Source: Bathymodiolus brooksi
Lineage: Eukaryota > Mollusca > Bivalvia > Mytilida > Modiolidae
DNA: 64,000 nt
Direction: 5' to 3'
Assembly (NCBI GenBank): GCA_963680875.1
Contig: OY804588.1
Location: 78,702,829 to 78,766,828 of the forward strand
Every line of letters starts with the position of its first letter. Positions within the stretch are counted from its first letter, which is position 1. This document shows positions 33,921 to 46,139 of the stretch, piece after piece. The position numbers were made by a program, and so were the translations under genes. The notes under the pieces were generated by a model. That model did no database searches, was not told the origin of the DNA, and saw nothing but the letters and a program-made list of their open reading frames with translations.

Positions 33921-35815
33921 AATGGACAAATGATGGATCAAACGTTTGTGTATGTAGTGCATAACATAAAACACCTTTGGGTCATAATGTGAGAGCTATC
34001 TGTTGGATTGTGCCCAACAAATATCTACTCCTTTTGGATCAAACTATTTTTCTTCATTTTAGAAGTAGCATCGATAGACCATTAAACCCGTTACCTCCGT
34101 ATCCCTGTAGTAATAACTATTTCAGTATCCCGGAAGAAAATATATAATCAATAATTGGGGGCTTATGAAAAAAAAACTATTCTGGATGAAGTGGTGTTTA
34201 TTTTATTTCTACCTTACATTTGTATATAACTGTTACGTGCCGACATACCATCGTTTTTTACGGCAAAGATTGCTTCTCAAATATCAAAACGTCATCTAAG
34301 CGCTTGGAATATTTGAACATTTTCCCGTCATTTTTCAAGAAATTTAACACCTTGTGAAACCCAAAAAATACTTTAACAGTATTTGTGTTTTATTTATTTT
34401 AATAATCTGGTAAAATATTTTTATGGTGCACGACTGCGGAGGTGCTTAATTTCTTCGAAAACCGTCCAAATATCGCGGGCAAAATTCCACGAAATACAGA
34501 AAACAAATAACGCTCATGACGTCACAATGACATCAAATACGTATCGATTTTGTTGGAAACAAGTTTTAACATCAAAAGAATGATCTCGTCTATAATATAA
34601 AACCAATCAAATTTTAATCAAGTATGTTCTGAGATAGTGATTCATTAAATATGGGGCCATATATGGCACTTATAGTCCCCAGTTCTTTTTATGGTATTGA
34701 CGCCGGATTACATGCACTGAGGTTTTCTCTTGGTTTTAATGTACACAAACTGTATTTAAAATAAACACAATTATTTTCAGAAACATAAGTTATTTACTGA
34801 TGAATTTCATTACTTGAAATGAATCATGAAATGTACAGATTGTGTATATAATGGTCTCATATATACAATCAGAAGAGTGAAAATATTGATTTTAAGGGTC
34901 TGGCTGAGGTTATAAATAAATTAATATTTAACAACCTCCACAATCCTCCACCAACAAAATATTTTGATATAATCATTAACCCTCTATACTCAAAACAACT
35001 GCTCAATTTGGTGTTGGTGGAAGACTGTGGAGGTATATAAAATAGCTAAAATGTACATTAAATATGTCGTTTATAGTCCATTTTTAGCATTATCGTCTAA
35101 ATATGATGTCATTATGACGTCATAACGCACCCAATTTCACGGAAAGTTATATTTTTTTTAAATTTGTTTATATAACAATTAAATTAGTAAATTGTTTTTA
35201 TTCTATGTCAAGCATTATTTTTTAATATATTGTGGGGCCAATTTTGCACCTTAATGCCTCTCCCTCTTGACAGGAGAAAATTGGGTGAAGGGGAGAGAAA
35301 CTATACAGTTTTACAAGTCCGGGATGAATGACGGTATCAATGTGAATATTTCCGTAATCATAAAATCTTCACATTACAAAGAGTAATAGGCCTCCAGTTT
35401 TTTATATCCTCCCTTTCCCCCTATATGAACATAAGTGTAATTATTCCCCTATTCTGAGATTCACAGAGTAGTTTTTTGTTTTTTGTTTTTTTATTATTAT
35501 CTATATTACACCTGTGAACAATTTACCTCTGGGTGCCAGGAAACCTCAAAGGTTTACAAATATTTACAATGAACAATATAATTAAATAAATAAATACTGG
35601 TACAGTTGTAGTAAGAATACAATACCATAAGCAAATAAATCATATTTTATCTCTCATATTCAATTTATAAACATACATTTTTACACAGTAAGCAATGAAA
35701 GGAATTATTAATGCAACTAAATTCATAATGTATCCAATAATAGCTGTAATTTCCTAATATTATATTAGTTTCGAACTTCTGGGTTCTTAATCATCATTTG
35801 TATATTACTTCTGAG
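33921..35815. other. Non-coding segment with a weak hairpin
   Basis: ACCTCCACAATCCTCCACC near 34925 faces GTTGGTGGAAGACTGTGGAG near 35013, about 90 bases apart. A related word CGACTGCGGAGGTGC occurs at 34430. No gene recognised. The frame at 34383-34583 has no motif. Confidence 0.4.
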
Positions 35816-38395
35816 TTAATTGTTGGGATTTGTGATAACTATTGCTTCCCTGTAAGTGCTTTTATTATATTTTATATAATTTCTTGTTTTCCATATTACC
35901 CATTTTAATATACAAATTACTAAATTCATTAAAAGTAGATCTTCAGTTATTTCTCCCTCATACACCCCAATGATTAAGTTTTCCTCTACAAGTACTATAT
36001 TGTTTTCAAAAATGCTATTATAAATGTGTTTTAATTCATCTAAGACATGTTTAATTTTATGACACCTGTAAAACAAATGCATAAGGGACTCTATTTCATT
36101 TTTACAAATATGACATTGACCATTTGATGTTCCCATTTTTTGTAATCTATATTCTGAATAGACAATGTTATGCAAACCTTTCCATTGGAACTGGATAATA
36201 CTTTGTTTACATTTAATCTTGTTCAGTATATACCAAATTGATATCCAGTTAAATTTCTTTTCATAAATTGTATCCCATTTGAATTGACACTTTGGCGTAA
36301 TTGGTTTACGTATTTCTTTCTGGATATTCTTCAGTATCAGCTCTTTTGGAACAATGATTTTATTATTATGATTTCTAATATTTAAATTACTATCTATTTT
36401 TAAACTTAATGATTTTTTTATCTTTTCGTTTTTATCGGATTTTAATTTCTTAACAAAATTTTCTGGTATTGATTTTTTTATTTTTGCCCATTCTGATATC
36501 CAGTTCCTTTTATCATCCAGTCTATTAAATATAGTCTGAGTATCAACAAAGGTATTATTATTTTTGTCCCATATATCGTTTATTTTAAATATATTATTTC
36601 TCAAAAACGATTGAAAAAAAGTGGATTTCTATTAAATTTGATCTCAGAGTTACCAAATGTTTTTATCTAAAATGTCATTTTTAGACTCCGTAGAACATGA
36701 CCCCAAATTTTTTTTCCATGCTTGTATAGCATCTTGATAGTATTTTGGAATGGATCCAATATCTAAACCTTTAATATCGGAGCATTTACAAAGAAAAAAA
36801 TCATCAACTCCAAATTTGTTATCGTATTTCTGTAACCAGTGTTTACCTATCGCATTCCATGAGTCCATCTCACTGTTGATTATTTTGTATATAAATTGTA
36901 TCTGTTTACTTTTGACAAAATTGTCTATGTTAATCATTCCCCCCCCCCCCCCCCCCCCCTTCATTAATATTTAAGCAAAAATCTCCCTCACCACAGACTC
37001 AAAATCTTCTCCAATAAGATACCATTAATGTTTGTAAAATTCACTAACAATCCCATCCTCCCCTGGTGATTTATCGGGTTTTGGTAATTTTACTGCCTTT
37101 GAAATTTCATCCAAAGTTATTCTATCATCACAAATCTCTTTATCCTCTTGACTTAATTTGTTTCCAAATTATTTAATAAATATGCGGCCGAATCACTGTC
37201 CCATCCTTCTGAGGTAAAGAGTTTTTCGAAAAAATTTACTTGTTCCTCTAAAATAGACACAATATCCTCTATATATTTGCCATCGTTAGTTTTAACTCTA
37301 TTCCATAGTTTTTCTTTACCCTTCTTTTTCTCTAGGTTAAAGAAATACTTTGTAGATTTTCCCCCCTTTTCATACCAATTTACTTTTGATCGAATTCTAG
37401 AGGCTTCTGCTTTTTTTCATAGTACCCTTTAATGTTTCCCCTAAACTCAGATATTTCATTTTTATTGTCCGAGATCTTGAGTTTCGTTTCAGTTATGTTT
37501 AATTTTTTTTTATGCGTCTATAGTTAAGCTTTTTATTTTAATCTTAGTTTGCTCCCACCATTCCAATTTATTTTTGAAGTTATTTTTCTGAAGTTTCCAT
37601 TTATTCCAAAAACTTTCAAATATGTGCTTAAATAAATATGTTTGAATAACGGTATAATTCATCTTCAATAATCCCGGACCTCGTTCTGGTTCACCTACTT
37701 TCAATGTCATGATAACACCATCATGATCACTAAATGGAAAGTGAATAAATTTAATCTTTTGTGATGCAAAATTAAGTTAACTGCTAATGAAAATGAAATT
37801 TATATGCGAGTGTGAATTGACCCGGCCGAATGTATAACATTTACTGTTTGGATTGCGTGCTCTCCAAACATCGATCAAATCATTTCGTTCTATATATTTT
37901 TTCAATTCCGTTGAACCTATGTCATCGCGATTTGGTATTGGCTTCCTATCTAGACTTTTCAAGAGTGTACAGCTAAAATCTCCCAGAACTATATTTTTGT
38001 CCGCCGGATTCATCGAAATTGATTCATTAATACATATTTTGTTATCATTACCCAAATTAGGAACATAAACATTATATATATTTACGTTATAAGTATTTGA
38101 TATATTTACCACACAGGAGATTTTCCTACCAGTATTATCTCGCCCCGTTTCTGTAACTTCGTAATCAATTTTTTTTAAAGAGGATAGCAACACCTCGTGA
38201 GTTACTTGAACCATGATTCCACATACTTTTAGCTCCCCATTCATTTTTCCATTTTAATTCAGTATCAATAGAACAGTGTGTTTCATGTTAACACGCAATA
38301 TCGATTTTCTTTTTTCTACACCAACAAAACACCGCATTCCGTTTTTTGTCATCTGCTATACCATTAACATTTAATGTGACAATACAAAGAGACAT
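35816..38395 (-). pseudogene. LINE ORF2 (L1/Tx1-like) with the RT core deleted
   Basis: Minus-strand order from 38395: N-terminal endonuclease start CIVTLNVNGIADDKKRNAVF, broken by a TAA near 38300; then 38244-37777 with the APE-type core KNIVLGDFSCTL and LDRKPIPN, and a weakened last motif SHINFIFISS (SRIDF-type expected). A linker at 37710-37510 follows, and the RT N-terminal signature KPDKSPGEDGIVSEFYKH near 37080-37025. Sequence then passes directly through a 21-base C run (36939-36959) into C-terminal GMINIDNFVKSKQ, so the catalytic palm is gone. 36604-35816 is a clean 262-codon C-terminal frame with CHICKNEIESLMHLFYRC, the LINE zinc knuckle. Non-functional. ORF1 lies upstream at 38834-40320. 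Confidence 0.85.
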
Positions 38396-38833
38396 ATTTA
38401 CAAATTGACAATGAAAGGTCACAATTTGGAACTCACCTCACACAGGTGACTACAATTAAACATAGGTATATTTACAACAAGTATGACAACAATTATTATA
38501 CAATAAATCACAATCTTCATATTGTTAAAGTATATTACAGACAAATCATTTGGTACTATATTAGACACGAATAACATAATTGTTATAAAATAAAACACTT
38601 GAAATAAATTTATATTGAAGATATCAAGATTTTGGACCCCTCACTTAGTGGCACTAAAAATAGATACCGGTAATTTTGTCATTGATAGGTTATGAATTAG
38701 GATGTTTTTTTCACGTGTAAACAAAGTACATGATATATATTATGAAACATGCAAAAATAATAATTATAATTACCAGGAATGTCAATGATCAAATATTACC
38801 ATGAATATATTTTGTTCAAGTGTTACTACAGCT
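38396..38833. other. Spacer between LINE ORF1 and ORF2
   Basis: AT-rich 440 bp between the ORF1 stop region and the endonuclease start. No motif seen. It is probably the inter-ORF linker of the LINE or a small insertion in it. Confidence 0.35.
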
Positions 38834-40320
38834 TCAAAATGGTTTGAGAATTTTTGATTGTTGTTTATCTGCTGAACCTGGGGTTGACGTTGAACTTCTG
38901 ATACGTTTTTTAGTATTTGGAGTCGTGTATTCGCCTTCTACTGGTGATTTTACATAATCCAGTAGTATGTCACTTACAACAGTAGCTCCTGCTTCACTAA
39001 TGTGGACACTATTTTGGTCATTTAAATTGTAGAGTGCTCCGTTTGGTACATTGATTGAAGTGGACTCTGACCGCAAGTCAATAAACCTCATCTTATTGTT
39101 TTTCAAACACATTTTGTGTATGAATGTGCTAACAGACGATGACACAAAGTTTAATGCTTGGATGTATGTACCTTTCCCTCTTCTTGGTAGTATGCTACAT
39201 ACACATATGCTAGCATTTGGATATTTATGTTTCACATTCTCAACACATAATTTGTTCAGTATCATTTCTATACTGTGCTACATCATTTGTACCAAGACTC
39301 AACACTATGCTATCAACATTTTTACTATCAACTTGTGTATCAGACTTATCTTACAGTTTTTGGACTTGGTCTAATGTAGTACCTGACACAGAGATGTTAT
39401 GTACATTGGGGTTTTCAAAGACAAGCCTTGTACAATTTGATGCTCCAAGCATGACACTTTGTGGTGCCATAACTGGGTGGGATTCATTAGAAAACACACA
39501 GTTTGCAGTTGTATTATCATCATTTGTTATTTCACCAATTTCCGGGAATTTGTTGTTTCTATCCATATCAGCTTCCCTTCCCTCGTGGATGTCATGATTA
39601 TAGTCCCCATATAGATCATGATCTGTCGCCTCACAGTTCCGTCTTATGCGGCCTTCCTTGCCACAATAATAACATACGTTATCAGAATGGGAACAATCTT
39701 TAATAGTATGGTCCTTACTGTTACACCTGAAACATGCCCGTGCTTTTGCCATCGAAGGTTTTCTCACGCAGCAGTATGATGGAAGGTCGATTGTGAACAA
39801 TATTGACATTCAGTTCTGTTGTTGTCGGCGAATATTCGGACATCAAATCTCCCGACTTTTCTCATAATTGGAAAAAGGGAAACATAGTTCGTGAGTTGCA
39901 TATATCGGGCCCTTGTTTCGATATTCGTTCCCTTAATCATACCTCTGCGTAGAGAGCCTTGTCCCACCTCTCCGATTTATTGCATAAATGCACATATTAC
40001 CTGATTCGATAATTCACACGGTGCATCTTTCATTGTTATATTTGTAACTTGCTTCTCTACATCAACGAATTTTATATATCTGTTTCTAATTTCGATCCCC
40101 CTTGTTAATAGAATGTGCTTAGTGTTGGGGTCGAAAACTGTGAAAATGCAGTTTTTTCTTTTATTTGTATGGACTGTATTTAAAAAAATTCTACAAGTTT
40201 TTCAATTTCTTCTATAACTTCACCGTGTGCTATACCCTTTGTTAAGATTGTACAAAAGTGTACTGACAAATGTCTCTGGATTTGACTTTTGTTGTGATCA
40301 TTTGTTTTGTATGCCGCCAT
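38834..40320 (-). pseudogene. LINE ORF1: CCHC zinc knuckles plus SGNH-like domain
   Basis: Starts at ATG 40320 (MAAYKTNDHNKSQIQRHLS). After frame breaks it gives an RNA-binding-like region (TRGIEIRNRYIKFVDVEKQ; NYVSLFPIMRKVGRFDVR), then two CCHC knuckles CFRCNSKDHTIKDC and CYYCGKEGRIRRNC (about 39735-39655). Next comes an SGNH/esterase-like part, with SVMLGASNCTRL as block I-like, SIVLSLGTNDVAQY as the GxND block (about 39300), and at the end a NDQNSVHISEAGA stretch where the catalytic DxxH would be. Gag-like knuckles and an esterase are both known from LINE ORF1 proteins, but the combination in one ORF is noteworthy. Stops near 40180, 39965, 39353 and 39265 show it is dead. An SGNH domain would be expected to hydrolyse esters; its role in LINEs is unclear. 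Confidence 0.72.
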
Positions 40321-40545
40321 TTGTAAACAATGTACAGTAAATCACAGTAATTAGAGTGAGAAGAATTCTTCCAAATGTCATTACCTGTGTCTGTAATAGT
40401 GATATGGTGATGAAAACAGCAAATATTGTCAATATATAATGTCCTTATTCACCTCAGATATCAAACAAAATCCGATAAGTAAACTAAATCTACATTTTTA
40501 CACGAAACCTTGTAAACACGAAAATAGCACATCAAGGGCAGATAA
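40321..40545 (-). other. Probable 5' UTR of the LINE
   Basis: Directly upstream of ORF1 on the minus strand, ending against the satellite at about 40550. No promoter motif recognised. If the LINE is full length at its 5' end, this is where its internal promoter should be. Confidence 0.35.
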
Positions 40546-40547
40546 TC

Positions 40548-42745
40548 TCTCCATGGTATTTTGACCCCCTAACCATAGTAAATCGACCCCCTACCCATTG
40601 TATTTTGATCCCCATACTAATGGTATATCGATACCCCACCCATGATATTTGGAACCCCTACCTATGGTATATCGAACCCCTACTGATGGTATATCGACCG
40701 CCTCCCCATGATATTTAGACCCACCTACCCGTGGAATAAAAACACATACCCATGGTATTTTGACCCCTACCCATGGTATATCGACCCACATACCCATGGT
40801 ATTTCGGCCCTCTACCCACAGTATTTTGACCCCCTACCCATCCTATTTTGTCTCTCTACCCATGGTATATCAACCACCTACCCATGGTATAAAGACCCAC
40901 TTACCCATTGTGTTTTTACCCCCTACCCATGATATATTGATCCCCCTGCTCATGGTATATTGACCCACTTACCCATGGTATATTGACCCCCTTACCCATG
41001 ATATATCGACCCCCATACCCATGGTATTTTGACCCCCTATCCATAGTAGTTTGCCCGCTAACCATGGTATATCGACCCTCCTACCAATGGTATTTTCACC
41101 CCTTTACCTATGGCTTATCGACCCCCTGCCTATGGTATATCGACCGTCTATCCATGGTATTTTGACCCCCCTACCCATGGTATAAACACCCATTTACCCA
41201 TGGTATTTTGACCCCCTACCCATGACATATTGACCCCCATACCCATGGTATATCGAACCCCCTACCCATGATATATCGACCCCCTACCCATAGTATTTTG
41301 ACCCCCCTACCCATGCTACATGTATATCAACCCCTCTATCCATGGTATTTTGACACCCTACCCATGGTGTTTTGTCCCCCCTACCCATGGTATTTTGATC
41401 CCCTGCCCACGGTACATTGACCCCCTTACCCATTGTATTTTCACCCCCCTAAACAGGGTATATCGACCCATATAGGCATGGTATTTTGATCCCCCTATCC
41501 ATGTTATGTTGACCCCCTACCATGGTATATCGACCCTCCTACCCATGTTATTTTGACCCCTTACCCCTGGTATATTGATCCCCTGCCCATGGTATTTTGT
41601 CCCCCCTACCCATGCTATATCGACCCCCTACCCACCGGTTTTTGACCCTCATGCCTATGGAATATCGACCCCCTACCCATGGTATATCGACCGCCTACCC
41701 ATGGTATTTTGCCCCCTACCCATGGTATAACGACCCACTTACCCATTGTATTTTGACCCCCCTTCCCATGGAATATCGACGCCCACACCCATGGCATATC
41801 GACTCCCCTACCCATGGTTGGTATATCGACCCCTACCCATTGTATTTTGACATATCTACCCATGGTATTTTGACCCCTTGCTCACGGTATATTGACCCAC
41901 TTACCCATGGAATTTTGATATCCCTTACCCATGGTATGTTGACCCCTCCTAGCCATGGTATATCGACCCCATACTCATGGTATTTTGACCCCCTATCCAT
42001 TGTATTTTGACCCCCTACCATAGTATATCGACCCTCCTACCCATGGTATTTTCCCCTTACGCATGGTATAACGACCCACTTACCCATGGTATTTTGACCC
42101 CTTACCCATGTTATATTGACCCCCTATCAATGGTATTTTGAACCTCTACCCATGGTATAATACCCACTTACCCATGGTATTTAGACCCCACTGCCCATGG
42201 TATCTTGACCACCTCCCCATGGTATATCAACCCCCATACCCATGGTATATTGACCCCCTATCCATGGTATTTTGACCCCCTCCCCAAGCATGGTATTTTT
42301 ACCGCCCTAGCCATGCAACATCGACACTCCTACCCATGGTATATCGACCCCTACCCATGGTATTTTGACCCCCTATCCATGGCATAAATACCCACTTACC
42401 CATGGTATTTTAACCCCCTATCCATGGTATAAATACCCACTTACCCATGGTATTTTGAACCTCTAGCAATGGTATATGGAGCCCCATACCCATGGTATTT
42501 CGACCCCCTTCCCATGGTATTTTGACCCCCCTACCCATGCTATATCGACCCCTCTACTTATGGTATTTTGACCCCATACCCATGGTATTTTGACCCCCCT
42601 ACCCATGCTATATCTACCCATCTACTTATGGTATTTTGACCCCATACCCATGGTATTTTGATCCCCTACCCATGGTACATCGACCACCCTATCCATGGTA
42701 ATTTGACCCCGCTACCCATGGTATATTGAACCCCTGCCTATCTCT
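40548..42745 (+). repeat. 23-bp satellite with a CCATGG core
   Basis: About 95 units of ACCCATGGTATTTTGACCCC and variants. The second half alternates among TATTTTGACC, TATATCGACC, TATATTGACC and TATAACGACCCACTTA, giving a patchy higher-order structure. Unit length is 22-24 bp. The unit has no stop codon in several frames on either strand, which produces long open frames in both directions (for example 41597-42010 plus and 41615-41863 minus). These are not genes. It abuts the 5' end of the LINE. Confidence 0.95.
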
Positions 42746-42754
42746 TCATTAGAA

Positions 42755-42858
42755 ATGAGGGGGGTCAAAATACCATGGGGGTTCAATTTACCATACCAGG
42801 GGGGCCTGTTTTCAATAAGGGGGATCAATATACCATGGGGGTCCAAATACCATATGAC
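42755..42858 (-). repeat. Inverted end of the 23-bp satellite
   Basis: GGGGGGTCAAAATACCATGG, GGGGGATCAATATACCATGG and GGGGGTCCAAATACCAT are the satellite unit in reverse complement, four or five units long. They are separated from the main array by about 20 bases. The polarity switch is abrupt. Confidence 0.85.
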
Positions 42859-42859
42859 A

Positions 42860-43142
42860 CCGGTCCTTTCTTCATTCATGACCTATCACCGGATTTGTAA
42901 TCAGATTAACACGACGAGTACCACTAGTGGAGCAGGAACAGTTTACCTTTCCCGAGCGCCCAAATTCAGTCCCGGTTTTTAGTGGGTTTTGTGTTACACG
43001 ATCTTTAGTTTTATGTATATGTCTTGTAGATCATTGTGTGTCCTTTTGTTCTTTTTTGCAATTGTGTTGTCCGTCCTTCGATTTACGGATTCTTATTACC
43101 CCTTTCGGCTTTGGTATCTTGAAGCTCTTCTTAAGAAAAGCT
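42860..43142 (+). repeat. Copy of the recurrent RT-element 3' tail
   Basis: CATTCATGACCTATCACCGG, ACGAGTACCACTAGTGGAGC, TTTAGTTTTATGTATATG, GTAGATCATTGTGTGTCC, CTTCGATTTACGGATTC and TTTGGTATCTTGAAGCTCTT. Long copy that begins earlier than the others, in the same place as the type copy at 8145, and without RT coding. It follows the satellite directly. Confidence 0.75.
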
Positions 43143-43204
43143 GCAGTTCATTTCCCAATAGGCTCTTATGTTAAAAACTGCCACGTGTCAGGGAGCTAAA
43201 ACAC

Positions 43205-43556
43205 TTTGTTGCTCACCTTTCATTCTGTTTTGAGGAAACCTTATACAGAACTTTCCATAGGTGCTTCCTACCAAATTTTAGTTCATTTGGCAACTGAGTT
43301 TCAGAGGAGAAGAATTTTGAGAAATTAACCAATCAGAAACAAGAATTGTCTGTGGTGGCCATGTTTTTTAACCGATCAAGACAAAATGAGCATTTTGATA
43401 GAAGACCTTCCAGATGATTCCTATAGCTACTAAGTTTCTATTCATTTGGACAAGCGGATTTGGAGGAGAACATTAAAATGTGAAAAGCTAACGAACGACG
43501 GACGCCAAGCGATGGTAAAAGCTCACATTTCCATTGGCAAGGTGAGCTAAAAACTT
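43205..43556 (+). mobile_element. Hairpin-ended repeat, GACGACGGACG family
   Basis: Carries GTTTCAGAGGAGAAGAATTT, AACCAATCAGAAAC and GGTGGCCATGTTTTT, then GAACGACGGACGCC, AAGCGATGGTAAAAGCTCAC and a closing AAGGTGAGCTAAAA. AGCTCAC and GTGAGCT form the terminal hairpin stem. Two internal units only, against four at 11030-11850. TTGCTCACC at its start is the reverse of the end, so it also has short terminal inverted repeats. Confidence 0.65.
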
Positions 43557-44337
43557 GATGCAAGAAGAAATATTCTTACAATGTACTAAAGTTTATATTT
43601 GACCTGGGAGCCAATCAGGATCTTATTTCAGTGTTGATTTGGATCAAACCAGACATTTGAAAAGTGAGAATGTAAATATAATGTGGTTCATTCTGTGTCA
43701 GCGAATTTGATTAGAAAATTTTAATTTGAAAAGGCCATCAATGACAAAGAGAGGTTAATGTGAGCGACAACTTCCATGATTCTTTATTATTAGGTTACAT
43801 AAAGTGTTGACGAAAATGACAAACGGAAAATACGACAGACGCCAGGGGATTAAGAAAATTGCTATGTTTGTTCTCTATGTGTGTACAAATTGTAAAAATT
43901 GTGTGTGTGTTGTTTCTGAATGATCAGGTTTAACTAACAACCACCATTAAAAAATTATACACATAAGATCATTATTAATTTAAAACCGCTAGATTAATTA
44001 GTGCTTAACATCACTTGTAGAAATATTTTACCAATGAAATGGTGGTTGGTGGTTTATGGTGAGGTAAACCGGAATATCGATAAAACCACTGACCTGCAAT
44101 ACATCTCTAAAACTTGATAACATAAACATGATAAAGATGCATAGAGTACACCTCGCCATAAGCGGGAATCGAACGCACACATTTAGTGTTGATATGCACT
44201 GATTTAATATCAAACTATCATAGTGATCTCAGTATTGATAATGTCTTGTAAAGTGTAATTTCCCTCATTGTATTAATGAGGCAAAATATGAGATTAAGCT
44301 GTTAAGGATGAACATTATATGGAACAGCAAGTAATTT
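43557..44337. other. Non-coding segment
   Basis: A CAGACGCCAGGGGATTAAG stretch near 43840 hints at another member of the hairpin-ended family. Otherwise nothing recognised. Confidence 0.3.
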
Positions 44338-44492
44338 ATGTCGAGGTGTACTCGATACAACATTATGTGATAAAGTTTGTCAGTGACTTGCGACAGGTTT
44401 GTTGTTTTCTCTGGGAACTCTGTCAGCAATAAAACTGATCACCGCGATATAATTAAAATATTGTTCAAAGTGGCGTTAAATACCATCAACCA
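44338..44492 (+). mobile_element. SINE, head missing
   Basis: TCGAGGTGTACTCGATACAA, CAGTGACTTGCGACAGG, GCAATAAAACTGATCACCG, AATATTGTTCAAAGTGGCG. Same core and tail as 33688-33920, without the tRNA-like head. Confidence 0.65.
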
Positions 44493-44699
44493 TAAAGCCT
44501 TAATATATATTATCTAGATTTTTATTTTTATTTAATCTTAGGCCAAAATAAAATGTGTGTGTTTCCGATTGCCATGATATATCTGTTTTGTATTGGACTA
44601 ATAATAAACGTGTATTTGATATGCTATAAATAGACACATTGTACAGGTTATACTTTATATATAAATTGTATGCATGAAATATTCTATAAAAGCATGCTA

Positions 44700-45080
44700 T
44701 ACATTGTCCAAATATTGTAATGATCCAAATGTTGTAAATTGTCCAAATATTGTGAATGATCCAAATGTTTTAAATGATCACAACATTGTTATTAGTCCAA
44801 AAGTTGTGAATGGTTCAAATATTGTGAATGGTCCAAATATTGTTAATAGTTCAAATGTTGTAAATTGTCCAAATGTTGTGAATGGTCCAAATGTTGTAAA
44901 TTGTCCAAATGTTGTAAATTATCACAATATAGTTAATAGTTCAAATGTTGTAAATGACCAAATTGTTGTAAATTGTCCAAATGTTGTAAAACATCCAACG
45001 GTTGTTAATTGTCCATATAAATGAGCGTAATGTTCTAAATTGTCCAACTGTTGTAAGTGATCCAAATGTTGTGATAAAAT
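44700..45080 (+). repeat. 18-bp minisatellite
   Basis: About 20 units of CAAATGTTGTAAATTGTC and variants (GTGAATGGTCC, ATTGTTAATAGTT). Because 18 is a multiple of three, the array is open for 116 codons as a hexapeptide repeat (PNVVNC, PNIVND, SNVVNC). The frame has no start context or flanking coding signal, so I treat it as a non-coding array. Confidence 0.85.
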
Positions 45081-45405
45081 ATTAAAAAAAACAAAAAAAC
45101 CACCACACTTTGGGAACAATTCCAAAATCAACAACTAGTATTTTGGTGGCTTGGTACAGGTACTTCAATGTAAATGAGCAAAAGTGCCAAGCTTCACCTC
45201 AAAATGTACAATGTTAGCAATAATCCTTTAATTAGCATCCTTTATACTCCAATAATTAACACAAATCAAATTAAAATTATCCAGTAAAATTAACTAGATC
45301 TATATTTTACTACTTTTATCTACAGTACATACTCATGAGGAAACATATTGTTATCACAAAGTAAATAACAATCTTCATTTAAATCTATCAACTAATTAAT
45401 ATATA
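45081..45405. other. Non-coding segment
   Basis: AT-rich, nothing recognised. Confidence 0.3.
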
Positions 45406-45665
45406 ATTATTTCTACTTATAATTAACAGTTTTGAAAGTCATTGCTATATATTATATTTAGTGGTTTGTGACTTGTTAATACCATCTTGTCCACAAAATA
45501 AACAAAAAATATTTTATTTACAAAATATAAAAATCCTTCATCTACAAAATATAAACTAATACAGTCTTATTTCTACTGATAATTAACAGTTTTGTAGGTC
45601 AGTGTTAAATGTTATATCACGTGGTTTGTGACTTGTCAATATCATTCATGTCCTCAAAATATAAA
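45406..45665 (-). pseudogene. Two decayed scraps of the TRIM-like gene's 3' end
   Basis: About 45406-45490 and 45561-45645 both match 48341-48420, the C-terminal coding part of the TRIM-like gene, in the same orientation. Shared words include TTCTACT.ATAATTAACAG, AGTCATTG/AGTGTTAAATGTTATA and GTGGTTTGTGACTTGT. Each is preceded by ACAAAATATAAAAATCCTTC satellite units like those at 47015-47325. Both are full of changes and non-coding. Confidence 0.55.
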
Positions 45666-46139
45666 AATCGAGAAAGCATCAGAGATGCAACAGCCGAGTG
45701 GCAAGTCAAAATCATTTGGTCTTGTTTTATAAATTAGTAAGAAACTAAAGAATAAATGTATGTATGATGGATTATAAGGACTATTTAAGATATCATCAAG
45801 TTTCAGAGGACAAAACATAAATTATGAGGATAACAGATGTTATGTTGTAGCAGTTGTTTGCTTTAGATGACAGAGGAGAAACAGTGACAAAATCATATGA
45901 ATGAAAGAAGAGAAAATACACTGTTTTTTTTTTAAATATCTTACAATTAGTACTATTAGAAAGGTATCTGCAACCATACAAGTTTATGGTCTGTCCAATA
46001 TGTCTCTTGTATGCCTACACTGGCATCAATGTTGGTATGCGAACATAACTTTGGAAGAGGATCACCCAAGGAACATTTGGGCAAAGTTTGGTTAATATTG
46101 ACAAAATGGTTTCAGAGATATGTGTAATTCACAAAAAAT
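45666..46139. other. Non-coding segment
   Basis: No gene. Around 46040-46130 the words ACTTTGGAAGAGGATCACCC, AAGGAACATTTGGGCAAAG and GTTTCAGAGA recall the internal unit of the hairpin-ended repeat family and probably begin the element whose body is at 46600-47015. Confidence 0.35.

Noticed and set aside
40708..42387. Long open frames on both strands rich in P, Y, H and G
   Set aside because: They are translations of the 23-bp satellite, whose unit lacks stop codons in several frames; opposite strands overlap completely.
44674..45024. 116-codon PNVVNC repeat protein
   Set aside because: Pure 18-bp minisatellite with no flanking coding signal; kept only as a finding.
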